From positions 1,649,950 to 1,713,949 of the forward strand of contig CP058732.1 in assembly GCA_013414795.1 (NCBI GenBank): a stretch of DNA of 64,000 bases, given 5' to 3'. The position numbers were made by a program, and so were the translations under genes. The notes beneath the pieces were generated by a model. That model did not search any database and was not told the DNA's origin. It was given only the letters and a program-made list of their open reading frames with translations. Shown here one piece after another: positions 35,558-43,719 of the stretch (position 1 is its first letter; each line of letters starts with the position of its first letter). Origin of the DNA: Candidatus Kapaibacterium sp. (GTDB lineage Bacteria > Bacteroidota > Ignavibacteria > Kapaibacteriales > UBA2268).

Positions 35558-36103
35558 ATGAAAAACAACTTTTTGCAAAAAAATGAAACCTTCTCTATTG
35601 CTTTGATCGCTATTGCAGTTTTTTCTAGATTTCTTCCACATCCACCAAATTTTACTCCCGTTTCCGCTATTGCTTTACTTTCTGGCTTCTCTTTTTCAAA
35701 CAAATTCAAATCTTTTTTCGTTCCCTTTATTGCAATGTTTCTTTCTGACATTTTCCTCGGGTTACATTCCACAATTTGGGCAGTATACTTATCACTAACA
35801 ATATTTGTTCTTTTTGGTTTCATTTTAAAAAATAAATTCTCTTTCCCAAGACTTTTCGTGTTTAGTTCAATAGCCTCTTTGATTTTCTATTTGGTCACCA
35901 ATTTTGCCGTTTGGCTAACAAGTGGAATGTATCCTCTAACTTTGGCTGGATTGATACAATGTTATACATTAGGTTTGCCATTTTATCGAACCACTACACT
36001 CGAACTTTTTGGATACTCTTTCCTTGGGGATTTAACCTATTCTTTTATTCTTTTTAGTGCTTACAAATTTGCCGAGAAGAAGTTTTTTTCAACAGCAATT
36101 TAA
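35558..36103 (+). CDS. DUF6580-like membrane protein
   Basis: A 181-residue protein with about five hydrophobic segments, almost all membrane. Recognisable DUF6580-type motifs are RFLPHPPNFTPVSAIAL, AMFLSDIFLGLH, NFAVWLTSGMYP and CYTLGLPFYRTT. Its function is unknown; ECF-transporter S-component-like roles have been suggested for similar membrane families, but I cannot confirm that. Ribosome site AAGGA precedes the ATG. It is followed by a hairpin. Confidence 0.75.
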   Translation: MKNNFLQKNETFSIALIAIAVFSRFLPHPPNFTPVSAIALLSGFSFSNKFKSFFVPFIAMFLSDIFLGLHSTIWAVYLSLTIFVLFGFILKNKFSFPRLFVFSSIASLIFYLVTNFAVWLTSGMYPLTLAGLIQCYTLGLPFYRTTTLELFGYSFLGDLTYSFILFSAYKFAEKKFFSTAI

Positions 36104-36118
36104 AATTATTAAATAATT

Positions 36119-36140
36119 AAGGGGACTTCAAAGTCCCCTT
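36119..36140. terminator. hairpin between convergent genes
   Basis: Stem AAGGGGAC/GTCCCCTT with loop TTCAAA, followed by AAAAAA on the plus strand. Strong stem but no good U-tract downstream in either direction, so termination efficiency is uncertain. Confidence 0.55.
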
Positions 36141-36159
36141 AAAAAATTACGAACAAACC

Positions 36160-36657
36160 TTATTCATTTTCCAAGTCAGTTGTTAAATCTGCCGCCCTCT
36201 TTCCCCCAGCCAGTTGCACTATCACATCATCATAATGATCGCAAATTGTAGCAATCGTCGTCAAAATCAATTTTAATGATTGCGGATTTAAGGTGCTCCC
36301 TAAAATTGAATGTGAAAAAGTGATTGTATTATCGAAAATTAAACCGAAAGCACCAAAGTGCAGTTCAGCATTTTTCCTTAAAAGGAAATGCAATAACTCT
36401 TCGGTAATTTTTGCCCCTGTTACCACATTTGAGTAAAACTCCACACAAGCCTCAGTTTGAGTAAATGGACGTACCATAATCATAATTTGCGAGGAACCCT
36501 TTTGAATTGTAAAACGATTACTATCGAATTTCAGATGCTCTGGAAAATATTCGTCCAATAGATTACTTAATTGAAGCGAAACCGAATTTAGTATTTCATT
36601 TGGAGTTTGTACAAACCCATTCTTTTCGTTGGCTCTTAAAATATCTTTGTCTTCCAT
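36160..36657 (-). CDS. YbjN-like small protein
   Basis: A 165-residue soluble protein with a YbjN/T3SS-chaperone-like layout: a short N-terminal helix then alternating strands and helices (FTIQKGSSQIMIMVRPF, CVEFYSNVVTGA, ELLHFLLRKNAELHFGAFGL). YbjN-fold proteins often act as small chaperones or sensors. A good AGGAGAGA ribosome site precedes the ATG at 36657. It starts 9 nt after the pspA-like gene, so it is likely co-expressed with it and may help in membrane stress. Confidence 0.6.
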   Translation of the reverse strand: MEDKDILRANEKNGFVQTPNEILNSVSLQLSNLLDEYFPEHLKFDSNRFTIQKGSSQIMIMVRPFTQTEACVEFYSNVVTGAKITEELLHFLLRKNAELHFGAFGLIFDNTITFSHSILGSTLNPQSLKLILTTIATICDHYDDVIVQLAGGKRAADLTTDLENE

Positions 36658-36666
36658 TGGTCTCTC

Positions 36667-37362
36667 CTATTGTTTTTCTTCACTTTGTAAGTTCTCTGGT
36701 AACAATCCCATTTTCGTTTTAAGTTCAAGAAGTTGTTGCTCAACGTCCTTTGATGATGTAAGTCTTTTAAATTCCTCGTCCAAAGAAGTGCTTTCAGAGC
36801 TCAATTGTTCAAAGGCTTGGGCTTCTGCTTCAATCTTTTCTATTTTTTCCTCGTACTTATCGAATTTGCTAAAAGCATCGGAACCGACACCACTAAGACT
36901 TTGTGCAATTTGCTTTTGGGCTTTTGCTGCTTGGGAACGTGCAATTAATGTACTTTGTCTTGCACGGGCTTCTTCAAGTTTAGCTTTTAGGCTGTTTAGT
37001 TGAGTTCTCAGTTTGTTTGTTGTTTCTTTTGCTTGCTGGTAAATTGGCTGAAGATCTTGAAAATTCTTATCTGCAATCAGTTTTCGCTCCAATGCTGCTT
37101 TTGCAAGATCTTCCCTACCAGCCTGAAGCGCCTGGCGGGCTTTGAATTCCCATTCTTCGGACTCTTTTCTTGCTTTTTCAATTTTTCGTTCGAGTGACTT
37201 TTCGTTTGCAATAGCATTTGCGACAGCAAGCGTGGCTTTGTTAACGCTTTCTTCCATCTCGAGGACCATTTGTTTAAGCATTTTCTCCGGGTCCTCGGCT
37301 TTATCCAATGCATCATTTACATTGGCTTTGAATATGTCAGCAATTCGACTAAATATCCCCAT
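36667..37362 (-). CDS. pspA: PspA/IM30 family membrane-stress protein
   Basis: A 231-residue PspA/Vipp1 homologue, almost all coiled coil: MGIFSRIADIFKANVNDALDKAEDPEKMLKQMV is the typical start (shown here only to residue ~30 as an N-terminal amphipathic helix plus linker), then long helices LEEARARQSTLIARSQAAKA and a C-terminal helix. ESCRT-III-like proteins of this family bind and repair stressed inner membranes. Ribosome site AAGGAG precedes the ATG. It is followed by the YbjN-like gene. Confidence 0.9.
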   Translation of the reverse strand: MGIFSRIADIFKANVNDALDKAEDPEKMLKQMVLEMEESVNKATLAVANAIANEKSLERKIEKARKESEEWEFKARQALQAGREDLAKAALERKLIADKNFQDLQPIYQQAKETTNKLRTQLNSLKAKLEEARARQSTLIARSQAAKAQKQIAQSLSGVGSDAFSKFDKYEEKIEKIEAEAQAFEQLSSESTSLDEEFKRLTSSKDVEQQLLELKTKMGLLPENLQSEEKQ

Positions 37363-37463
37363 ATCGTTGCTCCTTTTAAAAACAATGATTTAACATTATC
37401 GTTTTTATTATTACTACAAATATAAAAATTTTTATTTTAGAAATTGTTTAACAAGGTTATATT

Positions 37464-37790
37464 ATGAAAATCGACCTAAAAGAAGCAATGGAAATGTTTC
37501 AAAAAATGCAAGCCGAGTTTGAAAAGTTAAAAAAGGAATCGGAAACCAAAATATTCGAAGGTCAGAGCGGTGCTGGTATGGTCATCGCCAAAGTAAATGG
37601 CAATCTTGAAGTTGTTTCGCTTTCGATTTCAGAACAGGCTCTATCGCTCGGCGATAAATCCCTTCTTGAAGATTTAATTATTGGTGCAATAAATCAAGCA
37701 ATTGAGAGAGCCAAAGAAGAATCAAGCTCATTATTTCAAAAATTCATTGGTCCTTTTGCTTCATCAACTGGGTTTAACTTTAATATTTAG
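37464..37790 (+). CDS. ybaB: YbaB/EbfC nucleoid-associated protein
   Basis: A 108-residue YbaB/EbfC-type protein: basic helical start (EAMEMFQKMQAEFEKLKKE), strand region GAGMVIAKVNGNLEVVSLSI and C-terminal helices. Members are dimeric DNA-binding proteins almost always encoded next to recR. RecR begins 5 nt downstream, as expected for the ybaB-recR pair. Confidence 0.9.
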   Translation: MKIDLKEAMEMFQKMQAEFEKLKKESETKIFEGQSGAGMVIAKVNGNLEVVSLSISEQALSLGDKSLLEDLIIGAINQAIERAKEESSSLFQKFIGPFASSTGFNFNI

Positions 37791-37795
37791 TAGAA

Positions 37796-38392
37796 ATGAA
37801 ATTCACAAGTCCAACTATTGAACAGATGATTGAAATTCTGTCGGCTTTGCCCACGATTGGTAAAAAATCGGCTCTTCGATTGACTTTATTTCTACTTCGG
37901 CAACCAGATGAATTTGTTCAAAAATTCGCAGAGACACTTTTGAAACTCAAAGAAAATGTAAAGTTTTGCAGTATTTGCTTTAATTTTACTGAAACCGACC
38001 CCTGCCCTATTTGCAGTGATGACGGTAGACAAAAAGATTTGATTTGCGTGGTTGAAAATCCCGACGATGTTCTTGCAATCGAGAAAACCAACCAGTACAA
38101 AGGTGTTTACCACGTACTCCATGGTACGATAAATCATTTAAATGGAATTTCAATCTCTAAACTTAAAATAAACGAACTTGTCGAAAGAGCCAAAAAAGCC
38201 AAAGAAATAATTTTTGCACTTAATCCCAGCGTCGAAAGTGAAGTTACTACTCACTACATCGTGAACTTACTCAAGGACTTTCCTGTAAAGCTAACCCGCA
38301 TTGCACGAGGCTTGCCAGTTGGAATCGAAATTCAGTACGCTGACGACGCCACATTATTAAACGCAATTGAAAACAGAACAGAAATCAAATGA
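37796..38392 (+). CDS. recR: recombination protein RecR
   Basis: A 198-residue RecR: helix-hairpin-helix (LSALPTIGKKSALRLTLFL), C4 zinc finger (CSICFNFTETDPCPIC), Toprim domain (LICVVENPDDVLAIEK and IFALNPSVESEVTTHYI) and the C-terminal RIARGLPVGIEIQYADDATL. With RecF and RecO it loads RecA at gaps. It overlaps the following lipoprotein gene by 4 nt (ATGA), which is unusual since recR normally ends this pair. Confidence 0.94.
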   Translation: MKFTSPTIEQMIEILSALPTIGKKSALRLTLFLLRQPDEFVQKFAETLLKLKENVKFCSICFNFTETDPCPICSDDGRQKDLICVVENPDDVLAIEKTNQYKGVYHVLHGTINHLNGISISKLKINELVERAKKAKEIIFALNPSVESEVTTHYIVNLLKDFPVKLTRIARGLPVGIEIQYADDATLLNAIENRTEIK

Positions 38393-38976
38393 AACGAATT
38401 TTTACATCTTTTTTAATTGTTTTACTTACGTCACTATGTTCTTGTAACCTTTTTCAAACAAGAACACCAGAGGAACCTAATGAGAACAGTTCGAATTTTC
38501 CACCAGCAACAACTCCACAAACATTGGTCGACAATTTCACAAAATCGATAAATCAAAAAAATATTGCCATATATCAGAACTGTTTGATTCAAAATATTTC
38601 ACTATTCAAGTTTTATCCCAGTGCCGACGCTTTTTCAATATATTCCAACATTTTCCAAAATTGGAATCTTAATTCTGAAATTACATTTGCACGAAATCTT
38701 TTTAGCAAATTTTCAAATGAAGAAAGCCCAGAATTTATTGTTAATAATCCCTCTTTCTCTTCGTATTCAACAGACTCAACTGTTTTCGTTGCTGATTATG
38801 AATTGGTAATAAATTCCAAGGACAATTCAATAAACAACTCGTATCAAGGAACTATGCAATTGGTTTTGGTCCTTGATAATTCTGGATTATGGAAAATTGT
38901 CAAATGGTTTGATTTTAGAAAACAAACCGAAAGTTTTCAAACTATAAGTTTTTTAAAAGCAAAACTAAACTCTTAA
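38389..38976 (+). CDS. lipoprotein (NTF2-like), first of a pair
   Basis: A 195-residue lipoprotein. Signal peptide MKRIFTSFLIVLLTSLCSC gives the lipobox (Cys19). The mature part resembles the small NTF2/DUF4440-like lipoproteins common in this group (PQTLVDNFTKSINQKNIAIYQNC ..., DYELVINSKDNSINNSYQGT). The gene overlaps recR by 4 nt, and its stop directly abuts the start of the second lipoprotein. Function unknown; probably periplasmic or surface. Confidence 0.65.
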   Translation: MKRIFTSFLIVLLTSLCSCNLFQTRTPEEPNENSSNFPPATTPQTLVDNFTKSINQKNIAIYQNCLIQNISLFKFYPSADAFSIYSNIFQNWNLNSEITFARNLFSKFSNEESPEFIVNNPSFSSYSTDSTVFVADYELVINSKDNSINNSYQGTMQLVLVLDNSGLWKIVKWFDFRKQTESFQTISFLKAKLNS

Positions 38977-39492
38977 ATGACTTGTAATATTAAAAAGTTA
39001 TTACTTTTTTCAATTCTAACTTTGTTTTTGGTTTCTTGTTTGAATCCATTTGCGCCCAAACTTGTCGAGACAAGCCGCCCCGAATCAATTTTAACCGACC
39101 AAAAAAGTCCCGAAGGTGTTTTTCAAAACTTTCGATACGCATACAATTTCAAAGATACTGTTGTGTATAGTAAGCTGCTCGCAGACGAGTTTGTATTTGT
39201 TTACAGAAATTACGACATCGGGGTCGACAGAAGTTGGGGTAAATCAGAAGACGTGAAAGCCACCTACGGTCTATTCCAAGCAGTTAACTACATTGAATTA
39301 ATCTGGAACGACACATATATTGCAATAGGAGATTCCCTTGAAAAAAACATACAAAGAGGTTTCTCTTTGACAATCGTTTTTTCAACCAATGACGTTGTCC
39401 GTTTACAAGGTAAAGGAAATTTCAAGTTGAAATTCAACCCAATTGATTCTATTTGGCAAATAACCTACTGGCGAGATGATACTTACTTTTAA
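38977..39492 (+). CDS. lipoprotein (NTF2-like), second of a pair
   Basis: A 171-residue lipoprotein with SPII signal ending LFLVSC (Cys21). After a PFAPKL linker, PEGVFQNFRYAYNFKDTVVYSKLL and IQRGFSLTIVFSTND recall the NTF2-like layout of the gene just before it, so the two may be old paralogues. There is no spacing between the stop of one and the ATG of the other, making a ybaB-recR-lipoprotein-lipoprotein operon. It is convergent with fliA. Confidence 0.6.
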   Translation: MTCNIKKLLLFSILTLFLVSCLNPFAPKLVETSRPESILTDQKSPEGVFQNFRYAYNFKDTVVYSKLLADEFVFVYRNYDIGVDRSWGKSEDVKATYGLFQAVNYIELIWNDTYIAIGDSLEKNIQRGFSLTIVFSTNDVVRLQGKGNFKLKFNPIDSIWQITYWRDDTYF

Positions 39493-40260
39493 CTACTCCT
39501 CGAATGCTTCAAACTTTTTTCTAAGTCTTTTGATAACTGATGAGTGTATCTGAGATACTCGGCTTTCTGAAAGACCTAAAATCTGACCTATTTCCTTAAA
39601 TTTTAGGTTTTCGTAATAATGTAATGTTACTATCAATCTATCTCTCTCGGGTAGCATAAGCAAAAAATCATAAATTAGTTGCACTTTTTCGTTTTCCACC
39701 ATTTCGTCGAGGGCTGTTTTCTCGTCTTCCGAAGCAAGGTTTTCAAGAAAATCGATTTCTTGCCCATCATCTTCAATTTCAATGATTTCAGTATAATAAA
39801 ATGATTCTTTGGAGGCTTGATACGCAAGAATATAACTTTTGAATTCGCTTTCGGACAAATTTAAATTCTTGGCAAGTTCATCAAAGTTGGTTTTCCCGCC
39901 TCGGACAAAAGATTTATCCATCGATTCAATTACTTCCTTTGCCCGCTTCCTTGCCCCACGAGATAGCCAATCAATTCTTCGTAACTCATCGATTATTGCT
40001 CCTTTAATTCTTGGATAAGCATAAGTTTCGAATTTAACACTCTGGTTTGGATCAAATTTTTCTATTGCGTCCACAAGCCCCAGAATCCCTATATTAATTA
40101 AATCTTGCTTCGTTAGGATTGAACTTTCTGGTAGTTTGAATTTATTTAAAATAGATTTAACCAAAGAAATATATTTAAGGACTAATTCATTGCGTAATTT
40201 TAAATCTTGCGTTTCTTTGTATTTTAACCAGGTTAGTCTTAAATTTTCTGATGTTTGCAT
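39493..40260 (-). CDS. fliA: RNA polymerase sigma-28 factor FliA (FliA/WhiG family)
   Basis: A 255-residue sigma-28-type factor. Region 2 includes ILTKQDLINIGILGLVDAI and the hallmark VKFETYAYPRIKGAIIDELR; region 3 and region 4 end in the HTH KEIGQILGLSESRVSQIHSSVIKRLR. Compared with housekeeping sigma it has no region 1, as expected. It would direct late flagellar and chemotaxis genes. It is the last of the flhF-flhG-unknown-fliA minus-strand group, 40 nt after the two-TM gene. Confidence 0.93.
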   Translation of the reverse strand: MQTSENLRLTWLKYKETQDLKLRNELVLKYISLVKSILNKFKLPESSILTKQDLINIGILGLVDAIEKFDPNQSVKFETYAYPRIKGAIIDELRRIDWLSRGARKRAKEVIESMDKSFVRGGKTNFDELAKNLNLSESEFKSYILAYQASKESFYYTEIIEIEDDGQEIDFLENLASEDEKTALDEMVENEKVQLIYDFLLMLPERDRLIVTLHYYENLKFKEIGQILGLSESRVSQIHSSVIKRLRKKFEAFEE

Positions 40261-40300
40261 TTTTTAAATTTCTTTTAACTCCCATCGTAATTAAAGCAAG

Positions 40301-40816
40301 TTATTCTGTATTTGCTCGGGGTATCTCATTTTCATTTCCAATACTTTCACGCAATTTTCGAAGTTCCTCTTCCCTTTTCTCTTGGGCTTGTTTCAAAAGC
40401 AATTCTCTTTCCAATTTGCCTTCCAAGGCGGCACGTTCTCTTTCTCTTGCCAATTCTTCCTCGTAGCGACGTTTTTCTTCTGCTTCCTTTTGTCGAATTT
40501 TAGCAAGAACAAAAAACCACAAAAGCAAAAGCAAGCCAAGTCCAAAGTAAACAAGAACAAAAAGCAAAAACCCTTTTAATAAAGAAGCCAAAATTGTATT
40601 CCCTTCCCCAAAATGATTGTAAATGCAGTAAACTATTCCAGAGACAGAACCAATAAAAAACAATGATTTGAAAGGGAACGAGACAATTCTATCTATCTTT
40701 TTCTTTTCTGCCTTCAATCTCTTTTTTAATCTTGCTTCTTGTTCTTTTTTGACTTTTTCCCGTTCTTTAAGTTCTTTTTTACGATCTTTTGAATCTTCGA
40801 CCTTTGTTTTAGCCAT
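40301..40816 (-). CDS. two-TM coiled-coil protein in the flagellar regulator cluster
   Basis: A 171-residue protein of unknown family. Its N-terminal ~40 residues are a highly charged Lys/Glu coiled coil (KELKEREKVKKEQEARLKKR), followed by two hydrophobic spans (FPFKSLFFIGSVSGIVYC and GFLLFVLVYFGLGLLLLLW), then a second long Glu/Arg-rich coiled coil (RYEEELARERERAALEGKLE). The hairpin would place both coils in the cytosol. Position between flhG and fliA suggests a link with the flagellar regulators, but nothing is proven. Start ATG 40816 rather than TTG 40822. Confidence 0.6.
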   Translation of the reverse strand: MAKTKVEDSKDRKKELKEREKVKKEQEARLKKRLKAEKKKIDRIVSFPFKSLFFIGSVSGIVYCIYNHFGEGNTILASLLKGFLLFVLVYFGLGLLLLLWFFVLAKIRQKEAEEKRRYEEELARERERAALEGKLERELLLKQAQEKREEELRKLRESIGNENEIPRANTE

Positions 40817-40850
40817 GCTCAAACTCCTATATAATGCAAATATAAAAACA

Positions 40851-41621
40851 TCATATCAAAATATTTTCGTTTAATTTCATATTCACTATTCTTTCTGCCA
40901 ATTGATTGACGCTTTCCAAAAATTCTTTATTCTTTTCGTTTTTTAAAAAATCCCCAAGATTGAAAATAAATTTCTTCAAATCCTTTGAATATGGAATAAT
41001 ACCAAAGTTCGAGAATTTAATATTTAAAAAATTAGATGTCGCTTGGTTGAATATATTAACAATTTCCATTCCGTCTTCCAAGTCAACAACGTTATTTACG
41101 ACTGTTGCTATGTTTCTAATTCCAAAATATTTGAAAAGGATTTTAGTTAAACCATAGGCATCTAAAATTGAAGTAGGATCATCGGAAAGAAAATTTAATG
41201 TAATGTTAGAAATTTTGCTAAAATTTGAAACAATCTTGCTAAAACCAGAATGACAGTCTACCAGCACAATATCGAAATCATTTTCATCTAGTAATTTATT
41301 GAATTTTGAAAGCAAAACATCGCTTATATCAACATCAATATCGAAACGATTTGAACCACCAACCAAAAAAATTTGATTCGTAACCTTCGTAAGTGCTTTA
41401 TGCGGTGAAATGTTGTTTGTGATTATTTCCATTAGGGTAATGTTTGGTTCAACTCCGTTAAGGATATGTTGAAGTGGGGAATAAATATCATTATCCCAAA
41501 TCAAAACTGAGGAAAATTTTTTTACTAACAGATTTGCCACAAGAGAAAGAATTGTACTTTTTCCAATTGAACCTTTGCCAGAAACAAATGAGATAACTAA
41601 CGTATTTTTAATAGAATTCAT
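40851..41621 (-). CDS. flhG: MinD/ParA-like ATPase FlhG
   Basis: A 256-residue MinD-superfamily ATPase. Deviant Walker A VSGKGSIGKSTILSLVANLL (Lys before Gly), partner Asp in VLIWDNDIYSPL, and Walker B-like IVLVDCHSGF. FlhG antagonises FlhF and limits flagellar number, often also by binding FliM/FliN and FlrA. It starts 1 nt after the flhF stop (TTG at 41630 gives a longer but less likely start). Length and context fit FlhG better than generic MinD. Confidence 0.88.
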   Translation of the reverse strand: MNSIKNTLVISFVSGKGSIGKSTILSLVANLLVKKFSSVLIWDNDIYSPLQHILNGVEPNITLMEIITNNISPHKALTKVTNQIFLVGGSNRFDIDVDISDVLLSKFNKLLDENDFDIVLVDCHSGFSKIVSNFSKISNITLNFLSDDPTSILDAYGLTKILFKYFGIRNIATVVNNVVDLEDGMEIVNIFNQATSNFLNIKFSNFGIIPYSKDLKKFIFNLGDFLKNEKNKEFLESVNQLAERIVNMKLNENILI

Positions 41622-41622
41622 T

Positions 41623-42735
41623 TTAATCAAAATAATTAAACATATAGTTTGTTAAAAATGATGCGGTTGCTGGTTCAATCGAATTTGGAATATCGATGCC
41701 AGTGCTTACATATAACAAAGGCATTTCAACTGACACTTTAAGCAAGGGTTCGTAAATATGCCCAATAGAAATAGTTTCATCCAATTTAGTTAACATCAAC
41801 AAATTGGGTTTCGACTTGTTAAATGCATTTAAATTCAAAGAAAAATTGATTTTATCTTGGGTTGCAGACAATACCAAGACAATACCCGTCCAGTTAATCG
41901 AAGAGGAAATTTGTTCTATCTCAGCAAGGAAATTTTCATCTCTTGGGCTTCCCCCACTTGTGTCTACAAGAATGAAGTCATAATTTTTCAAAAGACTTAT
42001 CTGCTCTTTCATTTCTTCTATCGAATTTGCAAAAGTGCAGTAAATATTTGAAATTGCAGAAAGCATTTGGGTTTGCTCCCATCCACCAATTTTTCTCGTA
42101 TCCATTGAGATTACCGCAACCTTGGCGTTTAGTAATATTTTGTAAAGCAATCCCAATTTGATAATATTGAGAGTCTTACCAGTACCAGTTGGACCTACAA
42201 AAAGTATAAGATTTTGACCTTCCTTCTTTGGAAATTCGCTTACATAATTAAGTTTTTCAGCCAAAATGCTTTTGGCTTCGTTTCGCAATTCTTCAAAACT
42301 ATCGAATTTCTTCACCTTGAAATGCTGGACAAAGGAAAGAGCAAAATCTTGCGAGTAACCATTTTTGACCATCAATTTTGCCAACTCTGCAAGTTCATTT
42401 GGTAAGTTGCTAATAAATCTGAATGAAATTTTATCAGAAAGTTCCAATAGAAAATTTTTTATATATGATAACTCCTTGTAAATATTTGATGCAAATTCAA
42501 GAGATTCTGATTTTGTTAGTCTTTCGTTAATATTAGGCTGTAAGTTATTTTGCAAAATCGAACTGTCTTGGTCTTCTGTATCAATTGCAACAACAAGTTC
42601 AACCACCTCCTCATTTTCTGGTGGTATGGGCGGAATGACCCGAGTAGATAAAATAACTGCTTCGGGTCCAAGTTCGGAAAGAATTCGCTCTTTCCCCTCT
42701 TGAACGGTTTTCGATCGAAACTTTTTTATTTTCAT
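41623..42735 (-). CDS. flhF: flagellar GTPase FlhF (SRP-type)
   Basis: A 370-residue SRP-GTPase. The N-terminal B domain begins MKIKKFRSKTVQEGKERILSE, then the NG domain with G1 GPTGTGKTLNIIKLG, G2-like MDTRKIGGWEQTQ, G3 VDTSGG and G4 TKLDET. The closing GTSIGHIYEP-like segment is normal for FlhF. It places and numbers flagella together with FlhG (next gene). The G3 motif has an extra Gly (SGG) compared with the usual DTAGR, a small point. Confidence 0.92.
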   Translation of the reverse strand: MKIKKFRSKTVQEGKERILSELGPEAVILSTRVIPPIPPENEEVVELVVAIDTEDQDSSILQNNLQPNINERLTKSESLEFASNIYKELSYIKNFLLELSDKISFRFISNLPNELAELAKLMVKNGYSQDFALSFVQHFKVKKFDSFEELRNEAKSILAEKLNYVSEFPKKEGQNLILFVGPTGTGKTLNIIKLGLLYKILLNAKVAVISMDTRKIGGWEQTQMLSAISNIYCTFANSIEEMKEQISLLKNYDFILVDTSGGSPRDENFLAEIEQISSSINWTGIVLVLSATQDKINFSLNLNAFNKSKPNLLMLTKLDETISIGHIYEPLLKVSVEMPLLYVSTGIDIPNSIEPATASFLTNYMFNYFD

Positions 42736-42821
42736 AACTCAACCAATGTATAGTTACAACAATGAAATTTTTATGCCAAAAGATGATTTTAACAAATGAA
42801 ATTTAAAAAAATATTATTTCA

Positions 42822-42829
42822 TAATTTTG
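42822..42829 (+). promoter_or_regulatory. -7 box upstream of the transketolase gene
   Basis: TAATTTTG inside the 5' part of the longest frame. Transcription from here starts around 42835, so the ATG at 42847 is the real start of the transketolase gene. Confidence 0.45.
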
Positions 42830-42846
42830 TTTTTTTTGCAATTACA

Positions 42847-43719
42847 ATGGAAATTTTTTTCGAACCGAAAGTTTTTGAAAACAAAAAAAGAAAACCCGAG
42901 GAATTTGCCGAAATCGCAAAGGAACTACGTCGGGACGTGATTAAAAGTCTTTTGCTTGCTAAGTCTGGTCATTCTGGTGGTTCCCTGGGTACTGCTGATA
43001 TTTTTGCTGTTTTATTTTTTGGTGGTTTCCTTAGGTACAAACCCGAAAACCCAAAATGGGAAAAGCGAGACAGATTTGTTCTCAGCGCTGGTCACATTTG
43101 TCCAATATTGTACGCTACCCTTGCTCGGGCTGGTTTCTTTCCTGTGGCAGAACTTGCAACACTTAGAAAACTGGGCTCCCGTCTACAAGGTCATCCTGCG
43201 CTGGATACTGAACTTCCTGGTATTGAAACCTCTGCTGGTTCTCTTGGACAAGGTATTTCAATTGCAGTTGGTATGGCTTTAAGCGATAAATATTTAGACA
43301 AAAACGATCGTAGGGTTTTTGCTTTAACGGGGGACGGGGAACTACAGGAAGGTTCCACTTGGGAAGCTGCTATGGCTGCTGGTAATTACAAACTGGACAA
43401 TTTATGTTGGATTGTGGATAACAATGATTGCCAGATTGATGGAAGAGTTCGTGAAGTGATGAGTATCTATCCAATTGACAAAAAATTTGAAGCGTTTAAT
43501 TTCGATGTAATAACAATTGATGGACACAATTACAACGAAATTATAAACGCATTTGAAAAATTTATCAATAATCATAATAATCAGATAGGAAAACCAACGG
43601 TAATTATTGCAAAAACAAAGATGGGTTTTCCGATCTCATTTATGACTGACAATTATGAATGGCACGGAATTCCTCCAAATGAGGAACAAGCATTGCGTGC
43701 TTTAGCGGAGTTACAATGA
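42847..43719 (+). CDS. transketolase N-terminal subunit
   Basis: A 290-residue thiamine-diphosphate subunit: the early helix AKSGHSGGSLGTADIFAVL, the GDG...N ThDP/Mg motif in LTGDGELQEGSTWEAA and NLCWIVDNNDCQIDG, and GHNYNEI. It is the N-terminal half of a split transketolase; the C-terminal half is at 44314. Start ATG 42847 is chosen over 42796, as a promoter box lies between. Its stop overlaps the following lipoprotein gene by 4 nt. Confidence 0.92.
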   Translation: MEIFFEPKVFENKKRKPEEFAEIAKELRRDVIKSLLLAKSGHSGGSLGTADIFAVLFFGGFLRYKPENPKWEKRDRFVLSAGHICPILYATLARAGFFPVAELATLRKLGSRLQGHPALDTELPGIETSAGSLGQGISIAVGMALSDKYLDKNDRRVFALTGDGELQEGSTWEAAMAAGNYKLDNLCWIVDNNDCQIDGRVREVMSIYPIDKKFEAFNFDVITIDGHNYNEIINAFEKFINNHNNQIGKPTVIIAKTKMGFPISFMTDNYEWHGIPPNEEQALRALAELQ

